A stretch of 64,000 bases of DNA from Marinobacter iranensis. GTDB lineage: Bacteria > Pseudomonadota > Gammaproteobacteria > Pseudomonadales > Oleiphilaceae. A program made the position numbers and the translations under genes. Positions 59,526-64,000 of the stretch are shown piece by piece (position 1 is the first letter of the stretch; each line of letters opens with the position of its first letter). The stretch spans positions 310,001-374,000 of the forward strand of contig NZ_JANCMW010000002.1 in the NCBI RefSeq assembly GCF_029207565.1, given 5' to 3'. The notes beneath the pieces were generated by a model that did no database searches, was not told the DNA's origin, and was given only the letters and a program-made list of their open reading frames with translations.

Positions 59526-60314
59526 CTAGTTGTCACCTGCCATAACACCGCCATCGATCAGCATGCTTGTACCCGTAACCATTGCGGACTCATCAGAACA
59601 GAGATATACGGCTGCGTGCGCCACCTCCTCCGGCTTGATCATCCGGCCGATAGGCTGGTATCTGGAATACTCCTCCATGCGGGATTCCTCTTCTCCGGGA
59701 TAATACTGCTCGATATATCCCTCGATAAAATCTGTATGAACGCGGGCGGGCAATATGCAATTGGCGCGAATGCCCTGGCTGACGAAGTCTACCGCAATGG
59801 AGCGCGTCATCATCTGGATTGAAGCTTTGGAGGCCCCGTAGGCAAACCGGTCGTGCATGGCGCGAACAGCCGCCAGCGACGCCATATTCAATACGTTGCC
59901 ACTCCCTGCGCTTATCATTGCCGGCAGAAAGGCTCGGGTGACATTGAGTAGACCTTCCACGTTGACTTTGAAAACGCGGTTGAGGTCCTCGTTCGACGTG
60001 TTGAGTAGGTTGCCTACCGTGATAACTGCGGCATTGTTGACAAGTACGTTCACAGGCCATTTTTTCTCCACCAGAGCGTTGTAGACTGACTTGATGGACG
60101 CCGGATCTGTCACGTCCATCACCAGTGCCAGCAAACGGTCTGTTGCACCCGTGGCATCAGCTGCGAGAAGTTCCTGAGCTTGCTGCTCCAGTTGAGAGCT
60201 GGCAAGGTCAGTCATTACAACGTGCGCACCTTCGGCTATAAACGCCCGACTCATGGCTAGTCCGATGCCGCCTGCTGCGCCAGTTATTAGGCAGGTTTTA
60301 CCTTCCAGTCTCAT
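59526..60314 (-). CDS. Short-chain dehydrogenase/reductase (SDR) B
   Basis: A 262-residue classical SDR. The start [16 protein letters not shown] at 60314 (GGGA upstream) is preferred to a frame beginning at 60353. Cofactor motif TGAAGGIG, the NNAA motif ([11 protein letters not shown]), catalytic Ser region MASLAAVR and YGASK (YxxxK) are present. The Asp at the end of the second strand (MTDLAS) suggests NAD. Substrate unknown. Third gene of the lactonase-SDR-SDR operon. Confidence 0.88.
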   Translation of the reverse strand: MRLEGKTCLITGAAGGIGLAMSRAFIAEGAHVVMTDLASSQLEQQAQELLAADATGATDRLLALVMDVTDPASIKSVYNALVEKKWPVNVLVNNAAVITVGNLLNTSNEDLNRVFKVNVEGLLNVTRAFLPAMISAGSGNVLNMASLAAVRAMHDRFAYGASKASIQMMTRSIAVDFVSQGIRANCILPARVHTDFIEGYIEQYYPGEEESRMEEYSRYQPIGRMIKPEEVAHAAVYLCSDESAMVTGTSMLIDGGVMAGDN

Positions 60315-60337
60315 ACGATTGTTCCCATAACAAGTAG

Positions 60338-61123
60338 TTATTTCGCGAGCCAACCACCATCAATGGGTAGTGACGCTCCGGTTATATCCGCGGCCTGAGG
60401 GCTACAAAGAAACGCTATCAATGCGCCTACTCCTTCCGCAGCAACAAACCGTCCGGTAGGATTTCGTGTCGCCAGGTACTCCTGCTCAGACTCGGCAACC
60501 GCCACGCCTTTATCTCGAGCAATCTCCCTTATGCGTTCATTGATAGCTGGCGTGGCTACCGTTCCCGGACACACTGCGTTGCATGTTATGGCGGTCTGAG
60601 CCAGCTCAACTGCCATGGCACGCGTCATTCCCAGTAGCCCGGTTTTAGTGGTGACATAATCAACGCGATTTTCCGCACCGCGTTCACTGTATATGGATGC
60701 CATGTGAATTATGCGTCCCCAGTTCCCTGCCTTCATCCCAGGGATAGAGAGACGGGAGAGGTGAAAAGCAGCCGACAGGTTAACGGCGATGGAGTCATTC
60801 CAATCTTCCGCTGTGAATTCTTCGATCGGGGAGAAATGGCGCATCACCGCATTGTTTACAAGGATGTCGATGGAACCAAAACGATCCTTTATTGTGGCCA
60901 CCATCTTTTCGATTTCCGAGACGTGCCGCAGGTCCGCGCGAACATAAATGGCGTCTAGGCCATGGGTCTCTGCTAATTGATGAGCCGTGCGCTCGCCTTC
61001 TTCGTCCAGGCACAGACCGTGCAGGACGATATTCGCCCCTGCAGCTGCCAGACTGTCAGCGACCGCGTATCCCAGCCCTGAGTTTGAACCTGTTACCAGG
61101 GCGCACTTTCCTTTCAGAGTCAT
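60338..61123 (-). CDS. SDR A, 3-hydroxybutyrate dehydrogenase-like
   Basis: A 261-residue SDR with TGSNSGLG, NNAVMRHFSPIEEF, and YVTTK as YxxxK. The C-terminus TRNPTGRFVAAEGVGALIAFLCS, in parts, then AADITGASLPIDGGW, closely resembles D-3-hydroxybutyrate dehydrogenase. It could oxidise a 3- or 4-hydroxy acid freed by the lactonase. Its start overlaps the lactonase stop by ATGA. Confidence 0.85.
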   Translation of the reverse strand: MTLKGKCALVTGSNSGLGYAVADSLAAAGANIVLHGLCLDEEGERTAHQLAETHGLDAIYVRADLRHVSEIEKMVATIKDRFGSIDILVNNAVMRHFSPIEEFTAEDWNDSIAVNLSAAFHLSRLSIPGMKAGNWGRIIHMASIYSERGAENRVDYVTTKTGLLGMTRAMAVELAQTAITCNAVCPGTVATPAINERIREIARDKGVAVAESEQEYLATRNPTGRFVAAEGVGALIAFLCSPQAADITGASLPIDGGWLAK

Positions 61124-61950
61124 AGCTTTTCAGGCTCCACATCGAGGCTCACAATTACACCTTCCATATCTGGCGAAGGGGTAGGGTAAAGACGCATGAC
61201 AAGGGGGTCGTGCCCCGGAATGATGTGGTCCGCACTATCGGCCAAGCGGTCCATTGCGCCATATCCTTCCAGAAGTTCTCCCAAGTGGTAAACCGCCGGG
61301 AAAGCTTTACGACTCTGGAAATTAGCGTAGAGGTGTGATGCATCTGAAGCGAGCACCACCCAGCCCCGCTTCGTCCAGACCCGAACCATTTGCATGCCCG
61401 CTGTATGCCCTCCGACTCGATGAAGGGACAAGCCCTCGGCTAACTCGACATCCGAGTCGTGGAACTTGACTCTGTCAGCGTATACATGGCGGATAAAAGA
61501 AACCACGTCCTCGACATCGTAGGGGGCCCGGAGAAAGTCGTGGCACATGCACCGACCGGTAGCAAAGGCTGCTTCGCTGTCCTGCACATGAAATTGGGCG
61601 GCAGGAAAGTCGGAAAGAGTTCCAGCATGATCGTAATGAAGGTGGGTTAGTATCACGTGCCTGATTTCGGCAGCATCGATTCCGAGCAGCGCGACCGCTT
61701 CTGCGGGGGTTTGAAGTAGGGTGCGCCCTCTCTGGGCTGCCGCTTCTCTCCCGAAGCCTGTATCGATCAGAAAAACCTCGCCAGCACGCCGCGCTACCCA
61801 AACAAAGTAGTCAAGGTCCGAGCCTTCCTCGTGAAGATCCCCGCCGATCATGTTGTCGCTGGATTTCCGGTTGCTATGGTTGGCATAGCGAATCGCGTAA
61901 AGCTCAAACGGCGCGGGGTTACTGCTGGATGAGGTCGCGTGATTGTTCAT
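61120..61950 (-). CDS. Metallo-beta-lactamase-fold lactonase (AHL-lactonase family)
   Basis: A 276-residue metallo-hydrolase. The dinuclear metal motif is complete: HLHYDHAG (HxHxDH), a later His in GGHTAGM, Asp in LASDASHLY and His in IIPGHDP. Overall it matches the N-acyl-homoserine lactonase/BlcC (AttM) group, which opens gamma-lactone rings. The start MNNHATSSSS at 61950 is used; the first 45 residues are polar. It heads an operon with two SDRs, so a catabolic lactonase is as likely as a quorum-quenching enzyme. Confidence 0.85.
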   Translation of the reverse strand: MNNHATSSSSNPAPFELYAIRYANHSNRKSSDNMIGGDLHEEGSDLDYFVWVARRAGEVFLIDTGFGREAAAQRGRTLLQTPAEAVALLGIDAAEIRHVILTHLHYDHAGTLSDFPAAQFHVQDSEAAFATGRCMCHDFLRAPYDVEDVVSFIRHVYADRVKFHDSDVELAEGLSLHRVGGHTAGMQMVRVWTKRGWVVLASDASHLYANFQSRKAFPAVYHLGELLEGYGAMDRLADSADHIIPGHDPLVMRLYPTPSPDMEGVIVSLDVEPEKL

Positions 61951-62072
61951 AAAAACGCCCTTTATTGTGATTACGGCCTCAAGGCGTGAGGCGCACACTG
62001 TTTATACCAAGTATCGACTGGACGGAAGGATTTTCGAGCTACCGATTAAATGAGGCAGCATTTCCCTCTTTC

Positions 62073-62102
62073 TTGCAACATACAATAATACAGTAATACA
62101 AT
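62073..62102 (+). promoter_or_regulatory. Plus-strand promoter of the CMD-thioesterase operon
   Basis: TTGCAA (62073-62078), an 18-base spacer and TACAAT (62097-62102), again inside GTAATACAAT. ATACAAT also occurs 16 bases upstream (62080-62086). Confidence 0.6.
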
Positions 62103-62120
62103 GCAACCAGGATGGGTCCA
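62093..62120 (-). promoter_or_regulatory. Opposed promoter of the lactonase-SDR operon
   Basis: On the minus strand TGGACC (62120-62115), a 16-base spacer and TATTAC (62098-62093), with the -10 overlapping that of the plus-strand promoter exactly as at 53299-53308. Confidence 0.45.
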
Positions 62121-62222
62121 TGGGATGACTGCCCGGAAAGGTATGAAGTTGCATAGCTGCCTGGCGTTTTCCGGCATGCCAGTACCCTAGCCAATATTTT
62201 CGTGATGTTAAGGAGGTGAATG

Positions 62223-62624
62223 ATGTCTAATCGTCCAGAGTTCCAGGGTGAGTTGTTTGAAAAAGGTCTGCAAATCCGGCGTGAAGTTCTGGGTGATGCC
62301 TATGTCAATCGCTCAGTGGCCGCTGCAGATGATATGACTGCGCCTTTGCAAAAACTGATTACGGAATGGTGCTGGGGTGAAGTATGGGGTCGCCCCCAAC
62401 TCGATCGCCGCACTCGCAGTTTCCTGAACCTCGCGATGTTGGCTGCTCTGAATCGTCCGAATGAGATGCGAATTCACCTCAGAGGAGCCCTGAATAATGG
62501 TGTTACTCGTGAAGAGATCCGAGAGGTGGTCCTACAAGTGGCAATATACTGTGGAGCACCGGCAGCCTTGGATGCTCAAAAGGCGGTGGTAGAAGTATTC
62601 AAGGAAATTGATGCAGAAGAGTAG
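62223..62624 (+). CDS. Carboxymuconolactone decarboxylase family protein
   Basis: A 133-residue all-helical protein of the PcaC-like CMD/AhpD superfamily. The start MSNRPEFQGELFEKG is the second of two adjacent ATGs and has an ideal AAGGAGG 6 bases upstream. Conserved blocks are WGEVWGRPQLDRRTRSFLNLAML in parts, HLRGALNNGVTREEIREVVLQ in parts, and YCGAPAALDA. PcaC decarboxylates 4-carboxymuconolactone; a lactone-linked role fits the neighbouring lactonase. No other protocatechuate genes are present, so the true substrate may differ. Confidence 0.88.
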   Translation: MSNRPEFQGELFEKGLQIRREVLGDAYVNRSVAAADDMTAPLQKLITEWCWGEVWGRPQLDRRTRSFLNLAMLAALNRPNEMRIHLRGALNNGVTREEIREVVLQVAIYCGAPAALDAQKAVVEVFKEIDAEE

Positions 62625-62715
62625 TCTCTTCGGCTCCTGCCAAGGGCGTAAATGTGCATCCGGAGCTGATGCACTGCCCGTTTTAATACCAACTGAAGCA
62701 TAATAGGTATTCACA

Positions 62716-63105
62716 ATGCTCGACAATCCTTTTCTAGCGTTGCTCGGAGCGCATCTTAGAAAATGGGAGGACGGGCTCTGTGAGTGGGAGCTGGAAATTG
62801 CCCCTCATCATCTGAATACCCAAGGTTCGTTACAGGGCGGTGTCATTGCGACGCTATTAGACGTGGCCTGTGGGTACAGTGGCTCTTATTCAAACTCCGA
62901 GTCAGAAGAGGTGCGTGCAGCGACTGTATCTCTCACAGTTCACTTTATGGTTAAGGCTACAAGGGGGTGCCTCATAGCCAGGGCCCGGAGGGTAGGTGGG
63001 GGGAGGAGAATCTTCTTCTCAGAAGCGGAGCTAATAAGTGATGAGGGCGTCATCGTGGCAACAGCCTCCGGTAGCTTCCGTCGTCACAGTCTCTCATTGC
63101 AATAA
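62716..63105 (+). CDS. PaaI-family hotdog thioesterase
   Basis: A 129-residue single hotdog domain. The helix segment NTQGSLQGGVIATLLDVACGYSG, in parts, is the PaaI/YdiI signature with the Gly-Gly and Asp near residue 47-55, followed by strands VSLTVHFMVKA and GRRIFFSEAELIS. It would hydrolyse an acyl- or aryl-CoA, recycling CoA from a dead-end intermediate. It lies 91 bases after the CMD gene and is the last gene of the island. Confidence 0.85.
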   Translation: MLDNPFLALLGAHLRKWEDGLCEWELEIAPHHLNTQGSLQGGVIATLLDVACGYSGSYSNSESEEVRAATVSLTVHFMVKATRGCLIARARRVGGGRRIFFSEAELISDEGVIVATASGSFRRHSLSLQ

Positions 63106-63566
63106 ACGCGGCTGGACACCAGAAATACTCGCTTAAGGTCCGATTGAATGATTACGGGTGCGCAATCACTCTCGGAGCAGCCTTCAATTACATAATCTGT
63201 GTCGGTGTCTATCAGGCTGGAGTCAATCCCAGATCGACGATAGAGCGCTGTAGTGGCCGCCATCGATTATGCGAGAGGGCAGTGCCCGGCCAATGTGGAG
63301 CCCGGTGTCGGACTGGCAGGATCGCATTATCACCAGGCAGGCAGCGGTCTGGTCGAGCCCGAGCGTTTCCGTGAGTGACTGGTTGGCAGTCAGCCTGCGA
63401 GTCATTTCGCCCAGGGCGCCGTGGGCATTTCCAGAGTAAATCTTCAGCCGGTTGCCATAGCAGTAGTCAGAAACGAAGGGTGTGTTGTCTGATCATTGGG
63501 TGCCTCCTTGCCACAGGGTACGGGGCGGTGCGGCCCCGTCGGGGGCCGCTGAATCAAAGATGGCGG
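63106..63566. other. Gene-poor right edge of the island
   Basis: No gene can be supported in these 461 bases. Short frames exist on both strands (for example a minus-strand frame through 63223-63405 that stays open to about 63500), and may be the remains of a decayed gene. A GC-rich hairpin (GCGGCCCC/GGGGCCGC) near 63531-63550 precedes the KamA-like gene's stop and may act as its terminator without a T-run. Confidence 0.5.
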
Positions 63567-64000
63567 TTAACCGTTACCCTTTTTCATCTCTTCATACTCA
63601 TCCTCAAAGAAAAACTTCTCTTCCCCAAGGGCCGGTTCCAGCTCATGTAGCCAGGTAGCCGTTTCACTGTACTTGGCAAAGAAGGGCTGCTGCACCCAGT
63701 CCGGGTTGCGGGCCTGGATGAACCGGAGCACGAACACTTTCTCGCCGTGTATCTCGGTGATGCCCTGCACCTCAACCTTACCCGGGCCGGCACTCATTGA
63801 CGGACCACGGGCGGTACGGGCCAGGCCGGAGACCTGCTTCATGGCCTCGCGGTAGATGTTGAATGCCTCTACCAACGGTACCTCAAAGTAGTTCTTGGCA
63901 CCGGTGTCCCGCTCCACAAACATGTAGTAGGGGATGATGCCCAACTGCACTTCCTTGTCCCACAGCTTTGCCCAGTCGTCGGCATTGTCATTCACATGCT
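63567..64000 (-). CDS. KamA-family radical SAM protein, C-terminal part (cut by window end)
   Basis: About 144 residues of the C-terminus are present; the frame stays open to the window edge, and the radical SAM CxxxCxxC cluster would lie outside. VQLGIIPYYMFVERDTGAKNYFEVPL and VEAFNIYREAMKQVSGLARTARGPSMSAGPGKVEV, both in parts, match the C-terminal region of lysine 2,3-aminomutase-like enzymes. The end (RNPDWVQQPFFAKY, then an acidic tail) looks complete. Whether it is a lysine aminomutase, which makes beta-lysine (an osmolyte precursor in some bacteria), cannot be decided from this part. Confidence 0.75.
   Translation of the reverse strand, partial: HVNDNADDWAKLWDKEVQLGIIPYYMFVERDTGAKNYFEVPLVEAFNIYREAMKQVSGLARTARGPSMSAGPGKVEVQGITEIHGEKVFVLRFIQARNPDWVQQPFFAKYSETATWLHELEPALGEEKFFFEDEYEEMKKGNG

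Noticed and set aside
63144-63374. Plus-strand frame of 76 codons at the right edge
   Set aside because: No convincing start, no ribosome-binding site and Arg/Cys-rich composition.

Overview
The window reads as chromosomal DNA of a marine gammaproteobacterium, most likely Marinobacter or a close relative. This is inferred from gene content and order, since no database search was possible. Pointers are a wax ester synthase/diacylglycerol acyltransferase, a Pseudomonas-type order grpE-dnaK-dnaJ-dapB-carA-carB-greA-yhbY-rlmE-ftsH-folP-glmM-tpiA-secG-tRNA-Leu-rimP-nusA-infB-rbfA-truB-rpsO-pnp, a tmRNA tag ANDENYALAA, and fairly high GC.

Positions 1-10,200 hold a lipoprotein, a PHO box followed by a possible small RNA, an ExoD-like protein, an orphan CopG-type antitoxin, tmRNA (ssrA), a WS/DGAT gene, smpB, an SNF-family transporter, ratA-rnfH, bamE, fur and recN (two LexA boxes). 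Positions 10,270-36,435 are the conserved housekeeping core: heat-shock chaperones behind a sigma-32 promoter, lysine/DAP and carbamoyl-phosphate synthesis, transcript cleavage, FtsH, folate, cell-wall precursor and glycolytic genes, then the rimP-nusA-infB translation/transcription operon and rpsO-pnp. RNA-level control elements are visible at carA, rimP and pnp.

Positions 36,500-51,215 hold a lipoprotein hydrolase, a DUF4105 protein with a barrel-like C-terminus and a DUF3015 protein; a small lipoprotein; a complete branched-chain amino acid type ABC transporter (livK-H-M-G-F); a TPR membrane protein; a MarR regulator; a second-type Lon protease; and a CnoX-like thioredoxin-TPR protein. REP-like palindromes and a long perfect inverted repeat sit between these genes.

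Positions 51,342-63,105 form an accessory catabolic island, visibly more AT-rich than its surroundings. It contains a GntR/FCD regulator, a TRAP substrate-binding protein, a fused DctQM permease, a 3-hydroxyisobutyrate-dehydrogenase-like reductase, an MmgE/PrpD protein, a succinate-semialdehyde-type aldehyde dehydrogenase, two SDRs, an AHL-lactonase-like metallo-hydrolase, a carboxymuconolactone-decarboxylase-like protein and a PaaI-type thioesterase. Two divergent intergenic regions in the island carry nearly the same pair of overlapping, opposed promoters, which suggests one regulon. The genes fit uptake of an organic acid, opening of a lactone, oxidation of a hydroxy acid to a semialdehyde, and entry into central metabolism. 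The substrate cannot be read from the sequence. The window ends inside a KamA-like radical SAM gene on the minus strand.
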